Under the pieces are notes generated by a model. That model was not told where the DNA came from. It worked only from the letters and a program-made list of their open reading frames with translations, and did not search any database. A stretch of DNA of 64,000 bases from Sphagnum compactum (lineage: Eukaryota > Bryophyta > Sphagnopsida > Sphagnales). Shown here piece after piece: positions 13,006 to 25,333 of this stretch. The DNA lies in assembly GCA_965153455.1 (NCBI GenBank), contig OZ234498.1:14694001-14758000 (forward strand). The letters are read 5' to 3'. Position numbers and translations under genes: made by a program. How positions within the stretch are numbered: position 1 is the stretch's first letter; every line of letters starts with the position of its first letter.

Positions 13006-15264
13006 TTCCACTAGCTTTACATGGGTAATTGTTTAGACTATAACTAAAACCTTAAACATTGTTGTCCATCAATGATTATTTAATTGGGTAGTAGTTGTTA
13101 TCTGATGCATTGTTTGATGTTTTGGCAATTATGGGGACGATGAGGAAGGAGTATGCACATCAAAATTTTGTTCCTCCATTGCAATAAGGGGAATTTGATT
13201 AGGAAAGATTCAATGAAAGTTATAATGGACCAAAAAGAGGTGAAAAAAAAGTCCCATATAATCCATTTTCCTTTGTATTTTTTCAATCCATTGATTCCAA
13301 GCCATTTTTTCCATCTATATCCACTTAAAGATTGTTATTTTGTAGATGTACACAAAAATCTAACATAAAATGTATATTTTATAGTTTTTCTTGACTAATA
13401 TGAACTCTATCAAACACCCCAAAAAAAGACTCCAAAAAAACCACCAAAAAGTCCATGAAGGAAAACATAGAATTATCATGGTGTCAAATTCTTGAAACTT
13501 GTTTTCAATGATGTATTATCTAACTAAATGTGAGTCCCTAACAACCATGTGTATCAATGATTAGACCATTTGAAATCCATATAAAAATGTGTATGCAAAT
13601 GTTATAGTCCATAATTTTAACAAGTTGAGAATCCTAACTTATTTAGCTTTATAAATGAAGGATAAAACAAACATGCATCAAATACATATTGAAGTTAATA
13701 ACATCAAATCAAGTCTTTAAATTGTTTTTCTGAATATTTAGTATACATTTTACTTTGTTCAATTACACCCACATTGCAAAAATTGCATATGTGATGTCCA
13801 TATTGGTCTTTAATGTAGTTTGCATTAACCTAAGATAGAGATTTTGTATGGCATATGGTTACACAATATTTTAACTTGTGTTATGTTTTAGATTTTGTAA
13901 AAGTCTTCTCGAGAAAGAAAGAACTCATAATATGTTTACAAATTTCATATTTGATCCATGTTTTAAATGCATCAATTGCATCATGGATCACATCGTCAAA
14001 GCAATATAATGATTTGGTTGTGGCCTTTGTTGAACATTATTATGGATTTTTTAAATACAAATTAAGTTGCAACATTGGTTCCTCTAACACCTAACCTACC
14101 TTCAATTGGGTTGAAGTTTTTAAAGGTCTTCTCAAAATTGAACTATTTTTATTTTGTAGTTTCCATGTGAAAAATGTAAATGGGCTCAATTACTTGAAAT
14201 GGTAGTGTGATAATGAAACTAAGTTCCCAAATGTGAATTTCTTAGCACAACAAAAATTTTGCATCCTAGGTTCAAAAATTGAAACTAAGTGAATCTTTTC
14301 AATTATAAACATACTTACTAGTTTATAATAGTGTTGTCTTGGGGTTGATAATCTTGATAAGCTTGTCGTGATTTACAAAACTTGCCCTTTAATGCATGAA
14401 TTGATTGAAACATTGTTGGTGGAAACAAACTTGCTAAGTTTTTTGTAATTGAAAAAACTTTGCTAAAAGAAAATAAGGACCTATTTGAAGAGGCAAGATA
14501 TTTTGAAAAGACTAAATCTTGGGTTTGAAGATGTTAAATGTTAGATGGGTTGCAAATCTACTCACATTTGCACTTGTCTTTTGTACATGTACATTGATAA
14601 TTGTAGCATTTTGGATTCTTGCACCACGCACAATGCTTGTTGGACCCATCTTAACACTTTGTTCTCTTGATTGATCAAAGAAACGCACATTGTCGCACCA
14701 AAAAACCCTTAATCCAATACTAGGATCTAGGTAAAATTTTGACATACTTGTGTTCATATTGCTATTATTATTTTCCCAATAGCCATTTATTGATGCCACA
14801 ATGGTACCCAAAAATTGGATTTTTGAAAATTTTAATCCCTTACCGGAAATGAAAAATCAAAAAACTTGCTACCAAGAACCTTTTGGTTTCTCCAAAACTT
14901 GATGCTAGAACAACATTGGTACAAACCTATCTACTTCTAATACAAGTGGTTAATACTAAGTAATAGATGGTAGCCATTTCTTGGTATTAAGGGCCATTTT
15001 AGACAAGGGTCCAATGAACATAATTTCCTATTGGTCATTTGAACTTTAAATTGGTACCAAGGCCTTTAGACAAGGGTCCTAAACCAAGACAAATCAAATT
15101 GTGATTTAACTTACATGGCATCATTTTGGAAGGAAAACCAATTGGTTTCGATTAAAAAAATTAAGTTTAAAGGAGAACTCATGGTTCGGAGACCCAAAAT
15201 GTAAGCTAGGTTCAAAGTTGCTAATTTTTTCATTTTTGTTCTTTTTCATTATTTTCTTTTACCG
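13006..15264. other. AT-rich transposon-derived spacer, no gene assigned
   Basis: Several short open frames on both strands (for example 13855-14094 plus and 14512-14811 minus) could be decayed mobile-element coding sequence, but I recognise no motif. It lies between the hAT relic and the second Harbinger element. Confidence 0.4.
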
Positions 15265-16617
15265 TTGTTGCTCAAATTTTATGAGAATGGAAGAAATGTT
15301 ATGGATTGAAAACATTGTTGAGAGCACATATGCTCCCCCATTTTTTACCAATTCTAAAGTTGACATGGCTAGTTTTGTGGATCTTCACGAGGTGGTTGCT
15401 AGAAGGAATGCATTTTCAACCTTTCCAAATGCATGAAATGAAGTTGAATTGAAAGGTGGGATAGAAAGTGGAGGGTCGAAACATCATTTTTCACAAATGG
15501 AAGGGGATTTGGATGTACAAAAGATCTTTAAACCGGTTCTATTCCAAAGAAAAGAACATTAAGGAAAGGCAATTGTGGTGAAAGACAAAAATGAAGAAGG
15601 TGAAAAAACTAGAAATAATTGGGTGGATGGTGAACTATTATACCTCATTGCTTTAAAAGGAAAAAAAGAGCTTAAATTTGCCCAAAATGCAAAAAAAAAA
15701 AGGTAAATTTTATCTTCATCCTTTAAAAAAAAAATTCAATTTTGAACGCTAGTTGTGCATGTCAATATAATTTGATTTCAAGTCTAAAATTTGCAACAAG
15801 TAAGACAAAAAAAAATTACAAAATATCACATTCAAATTGGGCCAATTAAACATTTTAAAAGTTTTTACCTTACCTCTTGCCCTTTCCCTTGCCCCCCTTC
15901 CCCCCCATTCGCCCTTGTTCAATGCGGCCATTGTGCATTTTCAACTTTCCTTTCCTTGGGGGAAGGGAAAGGAGCTAACCACCAAGCCATTTTTATTTGA
16001 AATGATTTGAAATGATTTCCATTTGTTTTATCCATCTATTACATATCTTATTTTAAATTATAGGGATTATTTTCAATTTATATATCATGAATTTTTACCT
16101 CAATTGGTTTGTTTTTCTAGAGGATACATGGCTAAAGCTCCATACGCAAATGTTAGCTTCCATCCTTGGATTTTCAAGGACTCCAATTGCTTGCAAGTGG
16201 AAGTTTAATGCAAATTACAAACAATATAAAGATGACAAGATTGTAAACAAAATTTCAAGTAATGATTGTCATGAATGTCCTTTCTATGATGCATTAGATA
16301 GTTGGTGGCATTGAAGTGGAAATGTGATGAAACATGTGAACATTTTCGCTAATGAAACTTAAAAAGTTGTAGGCAATCCAAAATCCCAAGCAAATTTTGA
16401 TAGTGTTTCAAAGGTTGAGTGTAGTAAAGAGCCAATGGAGAAATCTCTCACCCCAAATGAGGTTTAAAAACCAAAAAAAATACAAAATTTTAATGTATAT
16501 GAACATTTTTCAACCATGGGTAAAAATAATACAACCATGTTACAACAATTTGTTGAAACCAATGTTTTACTCATAAACATGGATGCCCAAATTAAACATT
16601 TCATAAGTAAATTTTAG
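15265..16617 (+). pseudogene. PIF/Harbinger-associated Myb/SANT-like protein relic (element 2)
   Basis: The plus strand shows MLWIENIVESTYAPPF (about 15297), VDMASFVDLHEVVARR, a TGA after FSTFPNA, then RNNWVDGELLYLIALKG (about 15610-15660), the start of a Myb/SANT-like trihelix. After about 420 bp that may be an intron (GTAAAT near 15702; TTTTTCTAG near 16121), the domain resumes with EDTWLKLHTQ, the segment LGFSRTPIACKWKFNANYKQ, YKDDKIVNK and CPFYDALDSWWH, followed by a TGA stop at about 16312. More coding-like sequence runs to a TAG at 16615. PIF/Harbinger elements normally encode such a DNA-binding partner beside the transposase. Here it is convergent with the transposase at 16640-20770. 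Confidence 0.7.
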
Positions 16618-18483
16618 GTTACATAAGATGTGAACTTGTGAATCATTCATCACATTCTAACCTAGAATCAAATGTATATGCGAACATAAGGTTGCATTTT
16701 TTTTTCAAATTGGATTCAAAGAAATTTTTTGCTAAAGCCTCATGAGTTGCCATAGCTTCTATCAACATCTTCTTGATTTTTCCTTCTTTTGTTTTCTTGT
16801 TGGGATTGTTTTTCATGGTTGTCAACACATGATCTTCATCTTCACCTTGATGTTCCCTGTCTATCATGTCTTTCATGTCATTTCTATCATTTCCATCCAC
16901 CATCCCTAGATTTTGTGATCTTTTCATTTGTTTGATTGTTTTTCTAGCCACCCGTAAAATATCAGTTCCTTTCAAATTCCCAAATGTTATATTTGCTTCA
17001 ATTTGTGCATCTTTTTGAACCTCCAAAGTTTAGTCCATGTCAAAGCCATTTAAATAAGCAATGCACATGTTGTGTAAACATATGCAAATGGTGACCAAGT
17101 CTAGCATGTGGCTTAATGGAATGTCCATTCTCTTTAGTAAAATTTTAAACTACCTTTCAACATTCCAAAAGTTTTTTCCACTACCTTTATATTAAATTGT
17201 ATAAAATTCCAATGTGTTTTGTAGCTTAGTAATCAATCTTTTTCACCTTTGAAGGGAAAATAAAGCCATGGCCACATTGGATAAACAACAGGGTCAAGTA
17301 CACACAAAGGAGCCAATGGAATCACTTTACAAAAGGAATGTGAACCCTTTTTAATCATTTTTCACTTTTTCGTATCAAATTTGTTTGAATGAAATCTTTT
17401 GCGTATTTGTTATTAAAAATACATATAGTTGTCCCAATAGATCACATGTTTTGTGTTAATCATTGTTGAATAAATATGAATTTTTCAAAGTGTATAAATT
17501 TTGCCACATTCTTAGTTTCATCTTGAAAATTTATCATAATTTGGACTCATAAAAAAATATGTTAATTACTTCAGTTTTTTTCTTGTATCATAAACTACAG
17601 CTTTGTTTTGTATGTCATGCACATTACATTCCATTTACATGTGGTAAAGGACTTTTGAAATTTTAAAATTTTGAAAATTATTTCTAAAAAATTTTAATTC
17701 CATATCTTTTAAATTGTGAGTGTTTTTTGAATAAGAATAGTAGGTTACTATCATTTAAATTATTTTACCATCAAAATTAATATGTTATTACAATAGTCCT
17801 TTCCCTAGTCCTTTGTAAAACGAACCACAATCTAAGGAACACATGTTCAAGTTCAACTGTTTTTTACTTCAACCAAAACCCAAATTTTAATTTAATGAAT
17901 TTTAATGTGAAAATTTCAACATTCACATTAGTCATTTAGCACAACTTGGAATGATTAACATAAATTTGAAATGTCAAAAAAAAAACACCGTATGTAAAAA
18001 AATTCATAATTTTCACCACTATTTGACACGGTTTTTGGCTCTTATGTGTGTACATGCACCCCAACATCTCCTATCAATTTATAAGGTAAAAATTTGTCTC
18101 TCATCACACGACTTCTACATCTACTTTTTGGAAAAGAACCCAACCATGGAAACTTCCTACCCACCCATAATCATAATCCCAAAAACAACACTTTGCATCT
18201 ACTTCTCTTTGAATCAATGTGGAGTAAAATAAATTTTGATAATAACATGATTTTGGGTCTACCTTAGGTGCAACAATTGGAATGTGATTACCATCTACGG
18301 AACCTAAAGTGTATGGAATTCCATGCATGCTCTCAAAACCAAAAATGATTTATTTGATTATGTTTCTAGTCAATTTAGGGATCACTAATTAATGGTTTCA
18401 AGTGCTTTCTAATTGTTGAACAAAATTCTCTCATTATAATTGATGTTGTATTTTCTTCAATTTCATCAACCTTTCCACACATT

Positions 18484-20690
18484 CACTAGAAGAAAAACAA
18501 GTATTTTCGACTAATATATGAGACTAAATTTTAGTCACAAGATGTTTGTAACTAAAATCTCTTTAATTGCCTTGGACAAGTCACATGCAATATTAGTTGC
18601 AAACGACAAGGGATATTGGATGAAAAAAATTCAACAAATATAAGTTCATCCTATAATTCCATGGTATACGTATTGTCACATACAATTAAGATGCAACTAT
18701 TTTGGTCACAATTGAAGGCAAATGATGTGTTGTCGTGTGTCACAATATTTAACTATTTAAAATATAAATATTATTATTATTTTGAAATAATCGAAGACAT
18801 TCAATTCAAATGTTTGGATGATCTTATATGATGACATGTGGCCCAATGGAAATATGCCACGTGGCATTTTGAAATGAATTTAATATAAAATATTAATATT
18901 AGGTTGATAAGTACCTAGGTTAATATATAAGTAGGTGCCTATAAACCTAGGATACATACCTACCTACCTACTTAGGTAAAACGTAAGTAGGTAGGTCCTA
19001 ACTTCCTAGGCTAAATACCTATTCGTATAGGTAGGTACTTAGGTAGGTAGGTACATGAGTCTATCTATTGGGTAGGTCAAACTAGGTAGATAAGTAGGTT
19101 GGGGAGGTAAATAGTTTATAATTGTACATAATGTTTTTTTTGGTTTTAGGTTAAGGCTTTTGATTGGCTCATCCCACATGCAAAAATTTCTTAACGTGAA
19201 ATTGGAGGACCACACCCCTTGTTTATATAGTGTTCAAAATAGGAATGAAGAATAAACAATATGGGACAAGTTTTGAAGTTCAAAACTTTCCTCATGTTTT
19301 TTCTTCTTAGTTTTTAGATTTCAAAATATTTCAAGTACATGGTTCATTAGATAATTAGATAATCATTTAATTAATAATGATTAGATCTAATATATATTTA
19401 AAATATAAACTATACACCGCAAATATTAAGTATTCATTATCAATTGCTTGAATAACTAATAATTTGTTAATATTTCAATAACTAGCTATCTAGATACTCA
19501 CAAGTTGTCAATACATAACTAATAGAGAAATAAATAACTAAATTAATTTTAAATATTTTATTATTTTTAAAATTTTGGTCGAATTATATATTTTTTAATT
19601 TAATTTTAAAATAATTTAATCACTATAATTAAAAACTAACTACTTAAATATTTTTTTTCAAATTATAAATAATGGACAAAAAATTGATATAAAAAAGTAA
19701 ATTCCTACAAGAATTTTCTTAAAATTAATATTAAATTAATTATTGTATAACTACATTTATTATTGTAAAACTTGTTATTGGTCAAGTAAATGTTTATTTT
19801 CCATTGGTAATTATTTAACTATAAATACAATAATTTTTTAACCATAACATTCATTTGTGTAATTACTATAAAATTACTATGAAAATATTGATAGATAAGG
19901 AATTACAGAATTTAAAAATAAAAAATAAAATATTGTATAATAATTCCTAAAATTACAATCACTCCAATAATTATTTTACCTACAATTTAATTTTGCCAAA
20001 ATTTTAATTCAGATTTATATTTATAAATACCTATTGTGAATAATTATGTTTTATTATAAAATAATCATGCATATTATAGTATTATTAATTCTTATCTAAA
20101 GTAATAACAATGATTTTGAAGTCATGTAACATTAATTACAATAATTGATTTCTTTTACTAAAAAAATATAAATTATATAATATAAAAATTATGATGTAAT
20201 AAATTAAAGTTATTTATAACGGATAACACTAGTAGAAAAATGCCTTAAAATTCAATCAACAACTTTTTGAATTGAAATAACAAATTTCAAAATTTAAATG
20301 TCAACTTTCAGACACAAATAATGATTTTTACTTAATTTTTTTAAAAATCAGATTTCAAATATATATATATATATATATACATAAATATAATTTGAATATG
20401 TACATAAAAATACATTCCTAAATCACCTTAAAATACTTTTAGGATGTGACTAATTTGTTGACTATTGTGAATGATGGAACATATCAACCTATTAATGGAT
20501 GAAAATAGACCTAAAAGCCATCCAACTAATAGGATGAAGTTTCCAATAGTTGCATCATAGTTGTAAAAATGACCAAAATAGTGGAAATTCGATCTTACAA
20601 TTGCAAATACTCACAAACCTAGTCACAAACAACTACAAGTTGCATGTAGTCACACACAAAATGGTTACATTTGGCTTATTTCTACTAGTG
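18484..20690. mobile_element. CACTA (En/Spm)-type non-autonomous element, 2207 bp, with ATT target duplication
   Basis: The left end reads CACTAGAAGAAAAACAAG; the right end, inverted, reads CACTAGTAGAAATAAGCC. The flanks are ATT at 18481-18483 and ATT at 20691-20693, the 3-bp duplication expected for CACTA elements. Subterminal words recur near both ends (GATGCAACTATT, TTCATCCTAT, GTCACATGCAA-like). Removing the element plus one ATT restores Harbinger transposase frame across the joint. The inside is A/T-rich, has no transposase, and carries a GGTA/TACC satellite block at 18905-19105. An extra CACTAGTAGAAAAATGCC at 20227 may mark a nested shorter relative ending at the same right terminus. 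Confidence 0.75.
18905..19105. repeat. GGTA/TACC satellite block inside the CACTA-type element
   Basis: CATACCTACCTACCTACTTA is followed after a short gap by AAGTAGGTAGG, giving fold-back potential. Further GGTAGGTAGGTAC words follow. Same family as 10185-10715. Confidence 0.8.
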
Positions 20691-20770
20691 ATTTATAAAA
20701 AAATTCCATTACCTTAATCAATCAATGAAGTGTATCATAACTTAACTTTGTTTGTTACCAAAACATATTT

Positions 20771-22490
20771 TTAGAAATGCTCCCCAAAAGTTGATTCTTC
20801 AACTATCCCACCACCCTTTCATATGTTCATATGTTGCAAACTTTTGATACCATGTCAACAAACTCCATGAAACACAACATTGCACTCAACATATTCTAAT
20901 GTTTACTAATAGCTTTTCATTACAATGCAACCATTTGTGCAATCACTTGATGCATGGCCATAGGAAAAACAAGAACATCAATATCTTATGCTTATGTTTA
21001 TTCGTTGTGTGTAGTAAGAGTAAAAAAAGAAATAGAAAAACATAAATAGAAAAAACCATGAAAAAGAAAAGAAGAAGAAAAGACAAAAGACAAAAGGTTA
21101 ATCTAATCCTCTCACACGTCAAACACACATTTTTGATATTGAACCTTGGAATTGGACCCCATGCCTTTAGACTCATTAATACCTTCAAAAAAAGTGTTTT
21201 TTCTAATGTGAAAAAGGGTCCAATTCAAGGTTCAATTGACTTCAAATTGGTCATTGGGTTTTTGGTCCTTGGACCTTTGTTTAAAGTGGCCCTAACTACT
21301 TAGTACCTTGGTAGCTTCAACATATTATGGTTGCCAAATAATTATTTAATTTTGAAGTTTCTATTTCAATAAACCAAATATTCCAAAATATTCAAAAAGA
21401 CTCTTCATTTTCCTTTACAATCAAATTTTCTTTGAAAAAAATTTTAATCATTTTTTAACATTTCTAAAAATAGTATAATTTGCATTGAAGCCACCAAGGT
21501 CCTATGCTACATGCATCTATTTATATGTTAGCCACTTATTACCATTCCTACCAACCTATATGATTTAATTTTAATAAAACAAGTTACCAAACTTGTTGAT
21601 TGGAAGGATCATGCTAAACACACCATTGGACAAGAGCTCCTTAGTTATGTGATATGTTTTTTAATTGTTTTCTTACATTTTTATACCTCCTTGACACCAT
21701 TTTGCACAACCCTAATTGCTAGTTGATTGAATTTCATAACTTATCCTTTGACATGTCCCATAGCCTATGTGCCCTTGATGGTACCATATGATTGAATTTG
21801 TCCGATAATGGGTTCAAGTGTGTTGGTTACCATGAATAGTCAACACATTAGCCTATTCAAAGTAACCAAAATTGGACAAGCTCAAGTGTGCTAATTATTC
21901 ATGAATAGTCAAAGTGCACCATACTATTCACAGTAATTAGCATGAGAGCATTGGTTATTGCACAACATAAGAACGTTTGATTACTACACAATAACTAGGA
22001 CTCTCATGTTGATTACTTAGTTTAAGGTGAAACCTGAACATTAATTCAGTTATGTTTCCTTGCAAATTGAATCATGTAGCTTGGCACATGTAGCAATGAG
22101 GGAAAACATATTAGCTTGAAATGGACCCCTCCACCTAGGCTATCCACTAGCCACAAAGGGCCACCCATTGCTGGAGTTTTAGGTAAATTTTTTAAAAAAA
22201 ATTTGAAATTCTTGTTGGAACAAATATGAATGAGAGTAAGAAGTCCAAAGAGTCCAAAATCCATAGAGCTTATCTTTTTCTTTCCTTTTTTCTACAGGTA
22301 GGTCCAGCACAACTTTCATTTTCTCAAACTTTTTAGTTGTGGTCACTATTTTTTTTTCAATTTTTTCCAAGAGCATAAAAGATGTTTTAACGGATTTAAA
22401 TTTTTTTGTATAATTTTTTTTTGGTGAAAATTACATTGTTTTGTGATTGTCTTAAAGCATTTCATTATTTTACTGTAGTTTTCAAAAATT
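20771..22490. other. Spacer between the two Harbinger relics
   Basis: A/T-rich with no recognised gene. The minus-strand frame at 20943-21188 is low-complexity hydrophobic sequence and is not convincing. A cluster of imperfect hairpins (about 21815-22010) is annotated separately. Confidence 0.45.
21815..22010. repeat. Cluster of consecutive imperfect hairpins
   Basis: Arm pairs seen: GGTTACCATGAATAG with CTATTCAAAGTAACC; GCTAATTATTCATGAATAG with CTATTCACAGTAATTAGC; and TTGGTTATTG with CAATAACTA. The first two stems share the ATGAATAG/CTATTCA core, so they look like copies of one fold-back unit. Possibly relics of MITEs. Confidence 0.5.
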
Positions 22491-23804
22491 GTGTTCATGG
22501 ATCCAGCCTCACTTGGACAAGTATTTCTCATTTGGATGTTATTATTTGTTACAATCGGGAATTGTGCAATATCTAAATCTAAAGTGCATAATGAGCTTTC
22601 AAATTTAAATGGGAGTACAATAGTATTCAATGTCTTTCTAATGTTCTTGGCCGGTGTGAATGGGAGGAGACATCCATCACGTTTTTGGTGGAAAGAACCT
22701 AAACAATACACACATTGGGACCTTGTAGAAACTAATGTGTGGCATACCATACTTGAAATAAGAGATAGGAAATTTCTGTTGCATTATAAAATAAGTTTTG
22801 AAGCTTTCAATAACCTAGTTTTGGAGTTGACACCTTTTTCGCAATCAAGTTGTTTAAACCCCATTAAGACACAATTAGAGATTAAAAAGATTATGGCTAT
22901 TGTGATTTATTGATTTGCTCATGGATTTAGTGCTACACATATGGCCGATCGATTCAATGTGGGTGCATCAACAATTAGAAAGTATGTTGATATTGTTTAT
23001 GATGTGCTAATTGACAAAGACAAATTGTTAATAAATATCAATATTCCTTCAAGTCAACGCTTGAAAGACATCATTGCTCATTTTGAACATCTTATAGGTA
23101 TACCTAACATTTGTGGAGTTATAGATGGAACTTACATTCCTTTGCTGGACCTTCCAAGCAAGAAAGTTACACTTGTTATTGGAAAATAGGAAAAAGTTCC
23201 ATAGTATTGTGTTGCAAGTTGTGTGTGATGCAGACAAAATCTTTTGGAATATTTGTGTTGGCCAACCTAAAGGGGTACATGATGGTGAGTAGTTCAAAAG
23301 ATGTAGCCTATATGCATAATTGAAATCTCAAGAAATTTTCCAAGAACTAGTTATTATTATTTGAGGTATGAAATGCACTCCATTCTTAATTGGTAATGCA
23401 GCTTATCCAATTTGTACCTACTTGTAAAAGAATTGGAAGAAGTGTAATCCTGCAGGTGTGGACAAGATAATATATGATTCCCACATGAATTCAAGAAAGG
23501 TGGTCATAGAAAATGCATTTGGTTCTCTGAAAAATAGATGGTAAATTTTGAAACATTTTAATTATAGAGTTGATAAAACATCACCAATTATAGTTGCTTG
23601 TTATGTACTTCACAACTATTGTGAAATGTGGGGTGTATTAGAACCTAGATTGGCAATTGCAAGAATAAGAGGTGACAACCTAATGGGGTTTGGTATTGAT
23701 ATATTGCTTGTTGTTAGAAAAGGATAACAAACAAAAGCAGAAGGTGAAAGATTAAGGAGAGTTGTTTTGAATAATGGGTGATTGATCATCCAATTGTACC
23801 ATGA
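22491..23804 (+). pseudogene. PIF/Harbinger DDE transposase relic (element 1)
   Basis: From the ATG at 22491 one frame encodes the N-terminal region (FLMFLAGVNGRRHPSRFWW, then LLHYKISFEAF). It reads through a TGA at 22911-22913 into FAHGFSATHMADRFNVGAST and GIPNICGVIDGTYIPL, which holds the first catalytic Asp. A 1-nt shift near 23180 leads into a second frame with VVCDADKIFWNICVGQPKG (second Asp region), TPFLIGNAAYPICTYL and VVIENAFGSLKNRW (catalytic Glu). That frame has in-frame stops at 23290, 23317, 23362, 23425, 23542 and 23725. A final shift gives WVIDHPIVP and a stop at 23802. Domain order and length are complete for the family; the gene is dead. A convergent Myb/SANT partner follows at 24030-25333. 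Confidence 0.85.
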
Positions 23805-24029
23805 CAAACTAATACAATATGAGTTTTGAAATGGAATCCAAGTTTTTATTGCCACAAATGGAAATACAAATCACAATCAATTGTCATTGTTAGTTCCTTC
23901 TAATCAATTGCCATTACTACCACTACCATTTATGGGTTTTGGCTTCAATGCATCCGTAAACAAAACAGCCAACTACAATTAACCTTGTATCATCATTTGT
24001 TTTCCATAATTTCATTTTGCAACATTTGA

Positions 24030-25333
24030 AATGTGATGGATTTTGTCATGTCCATTTTTTAAATTCAATTTCCTTCACCAGATGTGTGAAATTAATGGCA
24101 TTTGCAATTGCAAATGAACCTGTAGACAACCTTTTCTTTTTCCTCTTTAGCTTTTTATTAGGTTTTCCTTTCACATTAAGTAACTTACATGCCCTAGTTT
24201 TAAGGCTATCGGAATTAGCAGATGGGGTAGTTTTAACATTTGCATTGTCATCCCAAAACAAAAGAATTTGTTTCTCAAGGTTACTAGGCATCTGAGGTGT
24301 TTGGACATCCTCTTCATCACTAACATTCACAACTTTAGTTTTAGAATTCATCACATGCACACCTTGATCTATGGCATTAGGTATGCCACTTATTTTGGCA
24401 ACACCAAAAAAAATGTTGTCAAAATGTTCAAACCATGGTCAATTAAATGGAGGTGCACTAACTACCATTGTTTTCTTTTTTTTATTGTGTAAATCTTTTT
24501 CATTTTATTTCACTTGTTGCAAATTTGTTTCCAAGGGTGGTTGCAAGCTAGGGTGGCTCACTTTTTGTGTCACAATTTAGTTTTTTTATAGAGTGGCGTG
24601 CATTTACATGCTATTTACATGGCAGAAAAAACAATAATTTTCCAAATTTGTCGTTAGATTTAGATTATCAACTTGAAGAAGAATACATATATTAAAAAAA
24701 ATTGTAACATATATACACCAAATATATAGTAATGGACATTTGAAGTTGAAAAATATGGACTAATTTGTTGATTGTGCCTCTATATACATGCATTTTTGTG
24801 TATGAATTTTATTTGGGACATATTATAGGGACTCAATATATGATATGTTAAAAAAAAAAACATATGTGCAAAAAAATTGCTAGAAAAAAATAAACCAAAA
24901 AAATGTTATGGACTTTTGAATGGCCTAAAATGAGCCATATTTTCATAAGTCCATATCATAATCATTTTTTGGTGGATTTCAATTTTTATTTTTTAACATG
25001 TACATTAAAAATTTATTTAGAATGGCTTATTTTCATATGGGCTTTTTAGTTCATTAACCACCATGTAATTCTGCACTAAATTGATGATATCAAAATAGAC
25101 TGTCATTTTAACATTAACGTATGAACTTTTAGGGAGTGGAACATCCGTCGAAAATGAACCACTTTAGATCGCATACACCCCCAATTCCATCGCACATCAT
25201 TCGAAAAACTTGCATTCACAGCATTTATGAATGATTTCCAATTGTTTTCCTTAAATGGCTTGCAATTATATTCCCAATATTTGGTCTCCACAAGGTTTAA
25301 CAAGCATAAAAAAACTAACATTTCTCCAAGCAT
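24030..25333 (-). pseudogene. PIF/Harbinger-associated Myb/SANT-like protein relic (element 1)
   Basis: Minus-strand frame 25333-25103 encodes a SANT/trihelix-like segment (CKPFKENNWKSFINAVNASF, then MRSKVVHFRRMFHSLK). After about 520 bp occupied by repeat R1, coding resumes from about 24580 (PSLQPPLE), through two stops, to PWFEHFDNIFFGVAKISGIP, VHVMNSKTKVVNVSDEEDVQ and a Lys-rich stretch ending near 24046. Arrangement with the transposase is convergent, as in element 2. The R1 stretch is either an intron or a nested insertion. Confidence 0.6.
24560..25105 (-). repeat. Dispersed repeat R1, copy b (inverted relative to copy a)
   Basis: Reverse-complement counterpart of 12405-13005 with the same block order. 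It separates the two coding parts of the Harbinger-1 Myb/SANT relic. Confidence 0.65.

Larger units (their letters stand above)
16640..20770 (-). pseudogene. PIF/Harbinger DDE transposase relic (element 2), split by a CACTA-type insertion
   Basis: Read on the minus strand, the frame starts beyond 20690 (GNGIFL, stop, MCGKV), crosses the site of the CACTA-type element (18484-20690) and continues VDEIEENTTS, IIMREFCSTIRKHLKPL. At 18328-18104 comes GIPYTLGSVDGNHIPIVAPK, which holds the first catalytic Asp, and CCFWDYDYGWVGSFHGW. LPYKLIGDVG follows near 18050. About 650 bp of unrelated A/T-rich DNA (about 17350-18000) precede YPMWPWLYFPFKGEKD (about 17250), the E-containing VEKTFGMLKG block, and a C-terminal segment ending near 16640. 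Multiple stops and frameshifts show it is inactive. Confidence 0.75.

Noticed and set aside
20227-20690. Shorter 464-bp CACTA-like element using the inner CACTAGTAGAAAAATGCC as its left end
   Set aside because: The left flank is TAA while the right flank is ATT, so no target duplication; the outer boundary at 18484 has one and restores the host frame. It may still be a nested relative.
23190-23804. Possible stop-codon reassignment or U-to-C RNA editing restoring the transposase frame
   Set aside because: Frameshifts also break the gene, it is a nuclear transposon, and host genes use ordinary stops. Decay by deamination is simpler.
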